Assembly: GCA_024235255.1 (NCBI GenBank)
Contig: JACKMT010000006.1
Location: 1-64,000, forward strand
Source of the DNA: Chromatiaceae bacterium
GTDB lineage: Bacteria; Pseudomonadota; Gammaproteobacteria; Chromatiales; Chromatiaceae
Direction: 5' to 3'
DNA length: 64,000 nt
Shown here: positions 9,080-18,048 of the stretch, in pieces
Layout: each line of letters starts with the position of its first letter
Numbering within the stretch: position 1 is the stretch's first letter
Program-made: the position numbers and the translations under genes
Notes under the pieces: generated by a model
Told to the model about the DNA's origin: nothing
The model's input: the letters and a program-made list of their open reading frames with translations, nothing else
The model's database searches: none

Positions 9080-10150
9080 ATGAGTGGCATTTTGGATTTG
9101 GTAAGTCCGGGAGTAGTTAGCGGCGATGACGTACAGAAAGTTCTGCAGGCTGCCAAACAGGGCGGATTTGCACTGCCGGCGGTCAATGTAGTCAACACGA
9201 ATTCGGTAAACGCCGTGCTTGAGGCGGCTGCTGCAGTCGGTTCGCCGGTGATTATTCAATTTTCCAGCGGCGGTGCGGGTTTCTTTGCCGGTAAGGGATG
9301 CCCCGACAAAAATGCGATGGTGGTCGGGGCAGCAGCGGGGGCGCATTATGTCCATGCCGTGGCGAAAGCCTATGGGGTGGCGGTGATACTGCATACTGAT
9401 CACGCGGCACGTAAGCTCCTGCCCTGGGTCGACGGCATGCTCGATTTGGGAGAAGCGCACTACGAGCAGACAGGTAAACCGCTGTTTAGCTCTCATATGC
9501 TGGACCTTTCGGAAGAGTCGCTGGAAGAGAATATCTCGATCTGCGAGACCTACCTCAAGCGTATGAGCAGGATCGGCATGACGCTGGAGATTGAGCTGGG
9601 CGTGACCGGCGGTGAAGAGGATGGCGTCGACAACACACACCTCGACAACTCGGCTCTCTATACCCAGCCTGAGGATGTTGCGCTGGCGTATGAGCGTCTG
9701 AGTAAGATAAGCGACAGATTTACCGTGGCCGCCTCATTCGGCAATGTCCACGGCGTTTACAAGCCGGGCAACGTCAAGCTGACTCCGAAGATTCTGGATA
9801 ACTCCCAAAAATTCATCCAGCAGAAGTTTGCGACCGCTGCCTTGCCCGTCAACTTCGTTTTCCATGGCGGATCGGGATCGAGCCGCGAGGAGATCCGTGA
9901 GGCGATCTCGTACGGCGTGATCAAGATGAATATCGACACGGATACCCAGTGGGCCACCTGGGATGGCGTACGCCGCTACGAAGCCAAGAATCACGACTAT
10001 CTTCAGGGTCAGATCGGCAATCCAGACGGGGAAGACAAGCCCAACAAGAAGTTCTACGATCCGCGCATGTGGCTGCGCGCCGGCGAGCAGTCGATGGTTG
10101 AGCGGTTGAAAACCGCGTTTGAGGACCTCAACTGCCTGAACCGTAACTGA
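9080..10150 (+). CDS. fbaA: Class II fructose-bisphosphate aldolase
   Basis: This 356-residue enzyme interconverts fructose-1,6-bisphosphate with dihydroxyacetone phosphate and glyceraldehyde-3-phosphate, for glycolysis, gluconeogenesis and the Calvin cycle. The longer class IIa form is indicated by length and by the zinc and catalytic strings HTDHAARKLLPW, EIELGVTGGEEDGVDN, VFHGGSGSS and IKMNIDTDTQWA. The start is supported by GAGGAGATAAGGGAA. It appears monocistronic: the next gene is convergent and a repeat element lies between them. Confidence 0.97.
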   Translation: MSGILDLVSPGVVSGDDVQKVLQAAKQGGFALPAVNVVNTNSVNAVLEAAAAVGSPVIIQFSSGGAGFFAGKGCPDKNAMVVGAAAGAHYVHAVAKAYGVAVILHTDHAARKLLPWVDGMLDLGEAHYEQTGKPLFSSHMLDLSEESLEENISICETYLKRMSRIGMTLEIELGVTGGEEDGVDNTHLDNSALYTQPEDVALAYERLSKISDRFTVAASFGNVHGVYKPGNVKLTPKILDNSQKFIQQKFATAALPVNFVFHGGSGSSREEIREAISYGVIKMNIDTDTQWATWDGVRRYEAKNHDYLQGQIGNPDGEDKPNKKFYDPRMWLRAGEQSMVERLKTAFEDLNCLNRN

Positions 10151-10193
10151 TACCGTCCGGGCTTTGTCCGGAAACATCGGTTTTTCAATCCAT

Positions 10194-10279
10194 CGTCATC
10201 CCGGCGAAGGCCGGGATCCAGGGAACTCAGCAGAGCGAAAGTGAGAAGCACCTGGATTCCGGCATCCGCCGGAATGACG
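10194..10279. repeat. ~85 bp imperfect inverted-repeat element
   Basis: The left arm CGTCATCCCGGCGAAGGCCGGGATCCAGG (written in two parts: CGTCATCCCGGCGAAG then GCCGGGATCCAGG) is mirrored at 10251-10279, whose reverse complement is CGTCATTCCGGCGGATG then CCGGAATCCAGG. About 28 bases separate the arms. Each arm also contains a smaller internal hairpin. It sits between the converging fbaA and CoA-transferase genes. The sequence resembles the GTCATTCCCGCG-type repeats common in proteobacterial intergenic DNA. It may act as a bidirectional terminator or be a non-autonomous mobile repeat. Confidence 0.85.
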
Positions 10280-10331
10280 AAATATCATGCATCCGCAGCA
10301 CTCTCGCGCTTATCGGGAAGCTGTACAATCC

Positions 10332-12188
10332 TCAGGCAACGGCCTGCTCTCCACTGGGTTGTACAGCCTGGATATCCAACTCCAGAAACACCTCGCGCGG
10401 CGATTCATTGGGCTTGCGCACAAAGTTGTGGAAAGCGAACACCCGTAGCATCGGCTTGTTCTCCGCCCTGACGTAGGCATACATATGCTTGACGCCCCGC
10501 TTCCGGGCGATTTCAATCATCTCTCCCAGCAGGAATTTAGCCATGCCTTTACCTTGGTGTATCTCGCGTACGACAAAGGCGGCTTCAGCGGAGTTGTTCT
10601 GCGCAACAAAATAGTAGCGACCGACCGCCTCGATCTCCTCTCTGGGGCCGTTGCGCTTCACCAGGCAAAAAGCAAGATCGCGTGCCTGGTCCACCGCAAC
10701 CAGTGCCGAGGCTTTCTCTCTCGACATCTGTTTGGGGTGATGGCTGTAGCGCATCAGCAGCGTCTCTTTGTTGTGCGAGTAAAAAAACTCCTGCAGTAAG
10801 CGTTCGTCTGCGGGATGCAGTGGGCGCAGGACGTAGCTCTCTCCGGCAAATTGCTGTTTACGCTCCTCAATAGCCCCCAGTTCAGCAACGCTTGTCGGTT
10901 TCTGGTTCTGGTATGCGGGTACCCAGTAGTGCTTGCGCACTTCACGCAGCAAGGCATCGCGGAAGTCAGGATGGGCAACCTGTATCAATTCGAGCGCCCG
11001 CTCGCGGATGCTTTTACCTCGCAGTGATGCAATACCCCACTCGGTCACCACGTAATGTACGTCGCCGCGTGACGTGACAACGCCGCCCCCTTCGGTAATG
11101 TAAGGGACGATCTTCGATACCGTACCATTTCTGGCGGTGGAGGCGAGGGCGATGATCGGTTTGCCCCCTCTGCTCATCGAAGCACCCCGAATGAAATCCA
11201 CCTGACCGCCGATACCGCTGTAAAAATTGTAGCCGAGTGAGTCCGATACCACCTGACCGGTGAGATCCACTTCTATGGCGCTGTTGATCGAAACCATGTT
11301 GTCGTTGCGAGCAATATGCATCGGCGAGTTGACATGCTCGGTAGGGTAAAACTCTATATGAGGATTTTTATCGACAAAATCGTACAGCTGCCGGCTGCCC
11401 ATACAGAATGAGGTGATTGTCTTGCCTTTGTGAAAGCTCTTCCTGCTGTTGTTAATAACGCCGCGTTTCATCAGATCGATGATGCCGTCGCCAACCATCT
11501 CCGAGTGCACGCCCAGATCTTTATGGTTGCCAAGGTAGCGCAGCACCGCGTTGGGCATTTTACCGAGCCCAAACTGCAGGGTGCTGCCGTCTTCGATCAA
11601 CATGGATACGTACTGGCCAATCTGCTCCGTTACCCGATCGATCGGAGTGGCTGGCAGTTCGTACAGCGGTTCTTCATGCTCGATCCAAGCGTCGATCCGA
11701 TCGATATGAAGGTAGCTGTGGCCGCTGGTTCGCGGCATGCTGGGATTGATCTGCGCCACCACTCTACGTGCATTCCGGCATGCGGCGGAGACGATGTCGA
11801 CGGAGACGCCGAATGAACAGTAACCGTATTCATCCGGTGGACTGACCATCACCAGCGCTACATCGAGTGGAAGAATACCGTCCTCGAACAGCCCGGGAAT
11901 TTCAGACTGAAAACAGGGTGTGTAGTCTGCGTATCCCTGAGCCACGGCTTCACGGCTGCCCTGCCCGATGAACAGCGAGTTTACTTTAAACAGATCGCTG
12001 TACTCTTTGCGCGTCCAGAGATTGTCCCCGGTAGTCAGGATATGCACCGCCTCTATGTCGTGCAGGTCTTTGGCATTCTCGATCAGATTTTTTATCAATG
12101 CATTTGGTACAGCCGCATACGATCCGATGAAAATACGGTCGCCGGATTCAACCAGCTGGCGCCAATTGAGTGTTGATGAGCTAGACAT
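10332..12188 (-). CDS. Acetyl-CoA hydrolase/4-hydroxybutyrate CoA-transferase-type protein fused to a GNAT domain
   Basis: The 618-residue product starts at ATG 12188; 21 upstream in-frame codons are probably leader. Residues ~1-430 form a class I CoA-transferase/hydrolase of the acetyl-CoA hydrolase and 4-hydroxybutyrate CoA-transferase group, with SGIGGQVDFIRGAS and VTEWGIASLRGKS. Residues ~455-600 are a GNAT acetyltransferase domain with the acetyl-CoA loop VREIHQGKGMAKFLL. This two-domain layout is known in proteobacteria; the acyl substrate and the acetylation target are not known to me. It lies near an acyl-CoA synthetase and a CoA-ester lyase, so organic-acid activation or CoA recycling is a reasonable inference. 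Confidence 0.9.
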   Translation of the reverse strand: MSSSSTLNWRQLVESGDRIFIGSYAAVPNALIKNLIENAKDLHDIEAVHILTTGDNLWTRKEYSDLFKVNSLFIGQGSREAVAQGYADYTPCFQSEIPGLFEDGILPLDVALVMVSPPDEYGYCSFGVSVDIVSAACRNARRVVAQINPSMPRTSGHSYLHIDRIDAWIEHEEPLYELPATPIDRVTEQIGQYVSMLIEDGSTLQFGLGKMPNAVLRYLGNHKDLGVHSEMVGDGIIDLMKRGVINNSRKSFHKGKTITSFCMGSRQLYDFVDKNPHIEFYPTEHVNSPMHIARNDNMVSINSAIEVDLTGQVVSDSLGYNFYSGIGGQVDFIRGASMSRGGKPIIALASTARNGTVSKIVPYITEGGGVVTSRGDVHYVVTEWGIASLRGKSIRERALELIQVAHPDFRDALLREVRKHYWVPAYQNQKPTSVAELGAIEERKQQFAGESYVLRPLHPADERLLQEFFYSHNKETLLMRYSHHPKQMSREKASALVAVDQARDLAFCLVKRNGPREEIEAVGRYYFVAQNNSAEAAFVVREIHQGKGMAKFLLGEMIEIARKRGVKHMYAYVRAENKPMLRVFAFHNFVRKPNESPREVFLELDIQAVQPSGEQAVA

Positions 12189-12411
12189 GATGGGCCCTAT
12201 TACTTCAGATAGATACTGCTGCAGACAGGTGATAGCTGAACAAAGGAACACTGAATCGAGTGGCAGGCGAAAGCCGTACCGGACCTCGGGTGCCCATACT
12301 GCTGAGCAGCGATTTATCCCGTCTGACTAACCTTTATTTCGGTTGATTACCGGAACTCTTGATACGATGAGTGAACAAAACTGCTGTCCTATACTGCGTG
12401 GTGGTTGAACA

Positions 12412-12440
12412 AATATAGCCTAATATTTGCTGCGCTGCAA
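12412..12440 (-). promoter_or_regulatory. Predicted sigma-70 promoter for the CoA-transferase/GNAT gene
   Basis: On the minus strand TTGCAG (12440-12435) is followed after exactly 17 bases by TATATT (12417-12412). This predicts a start near 12405 and a ~215-base 5' untranslated region before the ATG at 12188. The rest of 12252-12605 is AT-rich with no gene that I can support. Prediction by eye only. Confidence 0.5.
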
Positions 12441-12605
12441 CATATAAAAAACCAGCTTTAAAATTGACGAAAAGGAACCGGGCTGCAAATACCAATCTTT
12501 GCACATCAGGATTTATTTTCTTATCTATTCAACAATATAGGATTAGATATACTAAATAACGACAGCAGGATTCAGTGAAGTTGCCCAATCTGAACGAAAC
12601 GATTT

Positions 12606-14213
12606 CTACACCTGTCCGGACAGCATCGCTTTCAGTTGGCTGCGCATCACCTTGCCGTTTTTAGTACGCGGATACTCGTTCATGAAATGGACCAGCCGGG
12701 GGCGTTTGTAGCCGGCCAGATGCGCTGCTGCATAGCGCAGCAGTGCTTCGGAATCGACGTTCTGTGAGGCTTCACGAATCACACAGATGGCGATCAATGT
12801 CTTCTCTTTGTCGATCTGCTCTCCGATCGCGATGCAGTCGGCGACAGCAGGGTGGGTCTTCATCACCCGCTCGATCTCATTGGGCGATACACGGTAGCCG
12901 AAGGTGTTGATAATGTCGTCACGCCGACCTAGAAACCAGAAGTAGCCATCTTCGTCCCGGCTTGCATAGTCACCGCTCAGGAAGTAGCCGCTCTGATGTA
13001 CCTTGGCCGTTTCATCGGGTTGGTTCCAGTAGCCGAGAAAGATGCCTGGGTCGTTTTCGGGCAGCGCGATCATACCCTCCTCGCCGGGTGCAGCTTCGTC
13101 TAAACGGGCGTTCAACAAATGGACATCATGACCGGGCTGAGGAAATCCCACCGATCCTGGCCGAATGGGGTGGAATACATTCTGCGAGATGTAGTAGGAG
13201 CACTCGGACATGCCCAAGGCTTCATAAATGTCCAGACCGAAGCGCTCCCTCCAGGCGCCGAGCATCTCGTCGGAAAGAGACTCGCCGGCACACATGCAGT
13301 GGCGCAAAGAGGGCAGATCCAAAGCACTGAAACAGGTCTTTTGAATGATCTGGCGATAGATCGTGGGTACCCCGACAAATATGGTGCAGGCATGCTTTTT
13401 TATCAGGCGTGGCCAGAGTTCCGCACTGTTTTCACCCTCATGCACCACCACCGTTTTACCGTTGTACAACGGATCCATCAATCCGGTACCGAGTACATAG
13501 GTCCAATTAAACTTGCCTGAGTGGAGAATCCGGTCCTCCTCCCTGAAATCGAACCAGTGGGTATTGGCCGGGGTGCGGCCGATCAGCGCCCGGTGCGCGT
13601 GCAGCACCCCTTTGGGATGGCCGGTGGTGCCGGAGGTATAGACCAGATAAGCGGGATCCTCGGCACGGGTGGGGTGTGCGGGTGAGCAGTGCGCGATTTG
13701 CGCAAGTTGCAGTGAGAGATCGTGCAGCGCGAGGCGGGTTTCGGTTTCCGGCATTGGTCCGTCACCGGCAAGGAAGAGGTGGTCGAGATCCTGCAGGTCG
13801 TTCAGCTGCGCCTTAAGCTCAGGCCACATTGACTTGTGAGTGACCATGAAGGCAGCGCCTGAATCCTGTGCCAGATAGCGCACCTCTTCGGCAACCAGCA
13901 GCGTGGACGTCGGCACGGCGATCGCACCTGACTTCATTGTGCCCAGAAATGCGGTGGGAAATTCGAGCGAGTTGGGGAGCCTGATCAGGACCCGGTCACC
14001 TACGCTTGCTCCGTGGTTGCGTAACAGCTGTGCAAACTGACTGGATTGCCGGGCCAACTGGGAGTAAGTCGCACTGCTGACCCCGGCTTGATCATCCTCC
14101 ACGATCATTGCCACACGGGTGGCTGCGGTGCTTTCCAGGTGCGCATCGGTACAGGCAGTGCCAATATTGAAATACTCGGGAATAGTCCACTGCCAGCGAT
14201 CTCTATTGGCCAT
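12606..14213 (-). CDS. AMP-forming acyl-CoA synthetase (benzoate-CoA ligase-like group)
   Basis: This 535-residue ANL-superfamily enzyme activates a carboxylic acid as an acyl-adenylate, then a CoA thioester. It has the P-loop motif YTSGTTGHPKGV, the A5-type ALGMSECSYY, the hinge region GRRDDIINTFGYRVSPNEIE and the C-terminal catalytic lysine in KNGKVMRS. Overall style is closest to the benzoate-CoA ligase/medium-chain group, but substrate specificity cannot be read. It is divergent from the CoA-ester lyase gene at 14664, so the two may share control and metabolites. Confidence 0.92.
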   Translation of the reverse strand: MANRDRWQWTIPEYFNIGTACTDAHLESTAATRVAMIVEDDQAGVSSATYSQLARQSSQFAQLLRNHGASVGDRVLIRLPNSLEFPTAFLGTMKSGAIAVPTSTLLVAEEVRYLAQDSGAAFMVTHKSMWPELKAQLNDLQDLDHLFLAGDGPMPETETRLALHDLSLQLAQIAHCSPAHPTRAEDPAYLVYTSGTTGHPKGVLHAHRALIGRTPANTHWFDFREEDRILHSGKFNWTYVLGTGLMDPLYNGKTVVVHEGENSAELWPRLIKKHACTIFVGVPTIYRQIIQKTCFSALDLPSLRHCMCAGESLSDEMLGAWRERFGLDIYEALGMSECSYYISQNVFHPIRPGSVGFPQPGHDVHLLNARLDEAAPGEEGMIALPENDPGIFLGYWNQPDETAKVHQSGYFLSGDYASRDEDGYFWFLGRRDDIINTFGYRVSPNEIERVMKTHPAVADCIAIGEQIDKEKTLIAICVIREASQNVDSEALLRYAAAHLAGYKRPRLVHFMNEYPRTKNGKVMRSQLKAMLSGQV

Positions 14214-14663
14214 ATTCTGAGTTAACCCTTTGGGTTTTGAGGAGATAGGTTCTAAGCAGGGACTTGGATGGCGGTGGAAGTTTTGGCTTCAGCATAGGAG
14301 CCCGCGTGCCCACCGGACGAAAAGCGACGCTGCCGAGCGGGGTACCCCTCCGGACCGACTTGCAATCACCCGGAATGTTGACAATACTAGTCAAATCATT
14401 ATTGCACTGCAACAATTTACCGGGGCGCATCTCACGGCAATAATCGAGATGACTCGGCAGTACTGAAAAAAATAACAAAACGATCGCATTAAGTGATTGT
14501 TAATTGGAATTAATTAACAACTTATTAATATTGCTGGTGTAAAAAACCGGATTGAATATTTAGCGTTGAATTCAAGCCGCCCGGTGGAGAACAGATCCAG
14601 CTTTGTTACCGCCTACAGGCACTGCGGCCCTGACTTGAATTTGGATAACAGGAGAAACAAAGA
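14214..14663. other. 450-base divergent intergenic region
   Basis: This region separates the acyl-CoA synthetase (left) and the CoA-ester lyase (right). The right half is AT-rich (TTGTTAATTGGAATTAATTA and neighbours, about 14499-14560) and is likely to hold the lyase promoter, but no single -35/-10 pair stands out. A ribosome site (ACAGGAG) precedes the ATG at 14664. No gene or RNA recognised. Confidence 0.5.
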
Positions 14664-15662
14664 ATGACCAAAGCCGTTCACCCAAACGATGCACTGTTCA
14701 GCGGCGAAAAACCGTTCCCGATTATTCCGACCTGCGAGCACTACGCGGGCAGCGAAAAACTGATACGCAAGGCGTTTGAGTTGCAGGATAAGCTTGGACC
14801 GATCTTTGATGTCAGCTGCGACTGCGAAGATGGCGCCCCATCCGGCCAGGAGCGTGAACATGCAGAGATGATCGTGCGGCTATTGAACGACAGCAGTATC
14901 AACAAACTCCATATGGCAGGTGCGCGTATTCACGATTACAGCCACCCACACTGGAAACAGGACGTGGATATCCTGGTCAAAGGTGCCGGTGAAATAGTTG
15001 CCTATCTCACGATACCGAAGATCACGGACGTGGAGCATCTGAGCGAAATGGTGGCATACATACAGGAAACGGCCCGGCACAATGGCATCTCCCGGGAGAT
15101 TCCGTTGCATGTACTGGTAGAAACCCACGGTGCGTTGCGTGATATTTGGAAGATCGCAGCGCTGCCCTGGATTCAGGTGCTGGACTTCGGCCTGATGGAT
15201 TTTGTCAGTGGACACCATGGCGCGATACCCGCCTCGGCAATGCGCAGTCCCGGTCAGTTCGAACATGCGCTGCTGGTGCGCGCAAAATCGGAGATAGTGG
15301 CGGCCGCATTGGCCAACGGCATCGTACCCTCCCACAATGTTAGCTTGGATCTCAAGAATCAGCACTCAACCTATGCGGATGCCTACCGGGCGCGCAATGA
15401 GTTCGGTTATCTACGCATGTGGAGCATCTATCCCCCGCAGATCGCGGCAATTGTCGAAGCTATGCGGCCGGAATTTACCGAGGTCAGGGACGCGGCCAAT
15501 ATACTGTTGGCGGCACAGAAAGCGGATTGGGGTCCCATTCAGTATGAAGGTGAACTGCACGACCGCGCCTCCTACCGCTATTTCTGGGAGTTGCTGCGCA
15601 AGGCGCACGTAACCGGCGTGGCGGTGCCGGAGGCAGCAGAGGTCGCCTTTTTCAGTAACTAA
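14664..15662 (+). CDS. HpcH/HpaI aldolase/citrate-lyase-beta family CoA-ester lyase (malyl-CoA-lyase-like)
   Basis: This 332-residue TIM-barrel lyase has the family acidic motif as CDCEDGAP, AYLTIPKITDVEHL, HVLVETHGAL (conserved Glu) and VLDFGLMDFVSGHHGAI. The family includes malyl-CoA/beta-methylmalyl-CoA lyase, citryl-CoA lyase and related enzymes. The beta-methylmalyl-CoA lyase step is needed by the ethylmalonyl-CoA pathway encoded at 44-51 kb. However, this protein does not closely resemble the alphaproteobacterial Mcl1 sequences I remember, so the assignment is only a candidate. It is monocistronic, with a terminator directly downstream. Confidence 0.85.
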   Translation: MTKAVHPNDALFSGEKPFPIIPTCEHYAGSEKLIRKAFELQDKLGPIFDVSCDCEDGAPSGQEREHAEMIVRLLNDSSINKLHMAGARIHDYSHPHWKQDVDILVKGAGEIVAYLTIPKITDVEHLSEMVAYIQETARHNGISREIPLHVLVETHGALRDIWKIAALPWIQVLDFGLMDFVSGHHGAIPASAMRSPGQFEHALLVRAKSEIVAAALANGIVPSHNVSLDLKNQHSTYADAYRARNEFGYLRMWSIYPPQIAAIVEAMRPEFTEVRDAANILLAAQKADWGPIQYEGELHDRASYRYFWELLRKAHVTGVAVPEAAEVAFFSN

Positions 15663-15671
15663 CGCTTCGGA

Positions 15672-15712
15672 TTGGAATTGCCACGGGTGTGGTTCCAAGC
15701 CTTTAGTTTTTT
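15672..15712 (+). terminator. Rho-independent terminator after the CoA-ester lyase gene
   Basis: TTGGAATTGCCAC pairs with GTGTGGTTCCAA (15672-15698), followed by a run of six T at about 15707-15712. It begins ten bases after the stop codon. Confidence 0.65.
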
Positions 15713-15905
15713 CCTGCATTCAAGCAGCGGGCGGGGAGCGGTGGCGGGAAAGAGAGCAGCGGTGCTGGATTGTATCCGCTCTGTTTGGCTGCATAGACAC
15801 CCAAATAAGGGATAAGGAGGGCATTAAGCGCGATTTATGTATGGTTTAATGATTTCTATCAAGGGAAAATTTAACAGTATCAAGTTATTATCTTAAATTT
15901 CGATA

Positions 15906-15934
15906 TTGACTAGTAATTGCAAGTCTATTTTTAA
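15906..15934 (+). promoter_or_regulatory. Predicted sigma-70 promoter upstream of the PAS/GGDEF gene
   Basis: TTGACT (15906-15911), 17-base spacer, TTTTAA (15929-15934), in the AT-rich part of the 15663-16047 gap. No gene is supported elsewhere in that gap. Prediction by eye. Confidence 0.4.
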
Positions 15935-16047
15935 ACTGGAACTCGCAAAATTAAAGATCTAGGGCATGCCTTCCCGTCAGCTGGAGACGGATTACTGACA
16001 ATCGAACCGGGATCGATTTACTGAAAATGGAAATGGAGCTGACTAAA

Positions 16048-17985
16048 ATGCGTGTCATATCGCTGCGCCGAGTTGGATGGCTGGTGACACTGGTCTATGC
16101 CTTGTTCGGTTGTCTGCTCATCTTGTTTCCTCATTATGATGCCGACACTGGAACGACTGAGTCTATCCATGCTTCGCTGCGGGATTGGGTCTATCTGGTG
16201 TCATCTTCTGCGTTGGTCTATTTTCTTGCCCAGTTTTTTACCCGTAAGTTGATGCAAGGTGATTTCGCATTCTCGGGCGATAAGACGGAAAGTGAAAATG
16301 AGTCCAGACTTAGGGTGCATTCGACAGTATTCGAAAGCATCATGGAGGGCGTAGCGGTTACCGATGCGGATGTGAATATTATCTCGGTAAATCCTGCATT
16401 TACCCATATTACCGGGTTCAAGCCCGAAGAGGTGCTGGGAAGAAATCCAAAAATAATGAAATCCGGCAGACACGATAAAGAGTTTTACCGGAAAATGTGG
16501 GAGTCGATAAACCTTTATGGAAGCTGGAGTGGGGAGATCTGGAACCGGCGTAAGAGCGGCAAAATTCAGCCTGAATGGTTGAACATCACGCGGGTCTGCG
16601 ACGAGGCGGGGGCGACCACCAATTACGTCGCCAGTTTTATCGATACCAGTGCGATAAGAGCTTCCCAGGAGCAACTTCATTTTCTCGCGCACCATGACAA
16701 TCTGACGGGACTTCCAAACCGGCTGCTGCTGAAAGACCGGCTTGACCAATCTTTCAAACGCGCCCGGCGGGCGGGCTGCAGTGTAGCCGTTCTGTTCCTG
16801 GATTTGGATGATTTCAAGAAGATAAATGACACACTGGGACACCAGGTGGGCGACGAGGTGCTCAAACTGTCGGCAAAACGCATCAAAGCCCTGCTGCGAA
16901 AGGACGATACGGTAGCCCGTCTGGGCGGCGACGAGTTTGTGATTCTGCTCGACCGGCTGGAACGGCCGGAGGATGCCTCGCTGGTAGCCAGGAAGGTGCT
17001 GGCCACGCTTAAACAGCCGTTTAAAATCTCCAATCGGGATTTATACATCGGCGTAAGTGTCGGCATCTCTATATTCCCGCAAGACGGCGAGGATAGCGAC
17101 ACGCTGGTCCGAAATGCGGATGTTTCGATGTATCGAGCGAAGCAACTGGGCAAAAACTACTTCCAGTTTTACACCGAGGCGTTGTCCCAGAAGGCAAATG
17201 ACAAGATGGAGTTGGAGTCGGATTTGCGTTCGGCGCTGGAAGGGCAGCAGCTGCAACTCTTCTATCAGCCCCAGGTCTCTCTCGACGACGATCGAATCGT
17301 CGGTGCCGAGGCGCTGTTGCGCTGGCAGCACCCCGATCACGGCTTGATTTCGGCTGCAAAGTTTATCCAGCTGGCCGAGGAGACCGGTCTGATACTTCCG
17401 ATCGGTGAGTGGGTTTTGCGGGAGGCGTGCCGGCAGGCTTCTGCCTGGAGTCGTGAAGGCTATGAAGGATTTAGAGTTTCGGTCAATATTTCAAACATGC
17501 AAATACAACGCGCTGATCTGTTTGGATTGGTGCGGTCAGCGGTAGTTGAGAGCGGATTGCAACCAAACCGGTTGGAGCTTGAATTCAGTGAAAAATTTAT
17601 CATGCGTGGCACTGAGCTAAATTTTGAGGTGCTTGCTCGACTGAAGGCGTTCGGCGTGGGTATCGCCATAGATAGCTTCGGTGCTGAGAATACTTCACTC
17701 AGCTCCCTGCAGCAGCTACCGTTGGACCGGTTGAAACTTAACCGAAAATTTTTCGAAGACACTCCGGATAATAGCGCGAACCGGACTATCGTAGATGCGA
17801 TCTCTTCCCTGGGTGACAAATTTGGCATTCCGGTGGCTGCGGTCGGTATCGAGACAGAGGAACAGACGCGGTTTGCCCGCGAGATCGGTTGTGATTCGGG
17901 ACAGGGTTTTCTGTACGGAGAGGCGTTGCCACCAGAGCAGTTTGTTGAGAAATTCAAAAATAATTCGACTATCGGGAAAAGTTAG
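16048..17985 (+). CDS. Membrane PAS-GGDEF protein with degenerate EAL domain
   Basis: I favour the ATG at 16048, which has GGAG nine bases upstream; an ATG seven codons earlier lacks a ribosome site. The 645-residue product has two N-terminal helices (about 7-30 and 47-68) and a PAS domain (about 90-205). The GGDEF domain is intact (GGDEF at 293-297, inhibitory site RKDD five residues before). In the EAL domain EALLRW, the N of VNIS and the glutamine of GQGF remain. But the DDFGTG motif reads DSFGAE (second Asp to Ser, residue 543), KIDRSF reads KLNRKF, and the EGVE glutamate is Val (599). It is expected to be a diguanylate cyclase with a non-catalytic EAL. The linked TonB receptor and the duplicated gene stump at 20199-20301 show that this gene's 3' end took part in a duplication. 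Confidence 0.92.
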   Translation: MRVISLRRVGWLVTLVYALFGCLLILFPHYDADTGTTESIHASLRDWVYLVSSSALVYFLAQFFTRKLMQGDFAFSGDKTESENESRLRVHSTVFESIMEGVAVTDADVNIISVNPAFTHITGFKPEEVLGRNPKIMKSGRHDKEFYRKMWESINLYGSWSGEIWNRRKSGKIQPEWLNITRVCDEAGATTNYVASFIDTSAIRASQEQLHFLAHHDNLTGLPNRLLLKDRLDQSFKRARRAGCSVAVLFLDLDDFKKINDTLGHQVGDEVLKLSAKRIKALLRKDDTVARLGGDEFVILLDRLERPEDASLVARKVLATLKQPFKISNRDLYIGVSVGISIFPQDGEDSDTLVRNADVSMYRAKQLGKNYFQFYTEALSQKANDKMELESDLRSALEGQQLQLFYQPQVSLDDDRIVGAEALLRWQHPDHGLISAAKFIQLAEETGLILPIGEWVLREACRQASAWSREGYEGFRVSVNISNMQIQRADLFGLVRSAVVESGLQPNRLELEFSEKFIMRGTELNFEVLARLKAFGVGIAIDSFGAENTSLSSLQQLPLDRLKLNRKFFEDTPDNSANRTIVDAISSLGDKFGIPVAAVGIETEEQTRFAREIGCDSGQGFLYGEALPPEQFVEKFKNNSTIGKS

Positions 17986-18048
17986 CGCCGGTCAGTTTTT
18001 AGTTGCTCTTGGGCCGCTCTGTTTGATAACAAATGTGATTGAACCTGC

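Noticed and set aside
10151..10193. Terminator of fbaA (CCGTCCGGGCTTTGTCCGGAAAC then T run)
   Set aside because: The short CCGG stem with a five-T tail is weak; the inverted repeat just downstream is a better candidate for the end signal, so no separate feature was listed.
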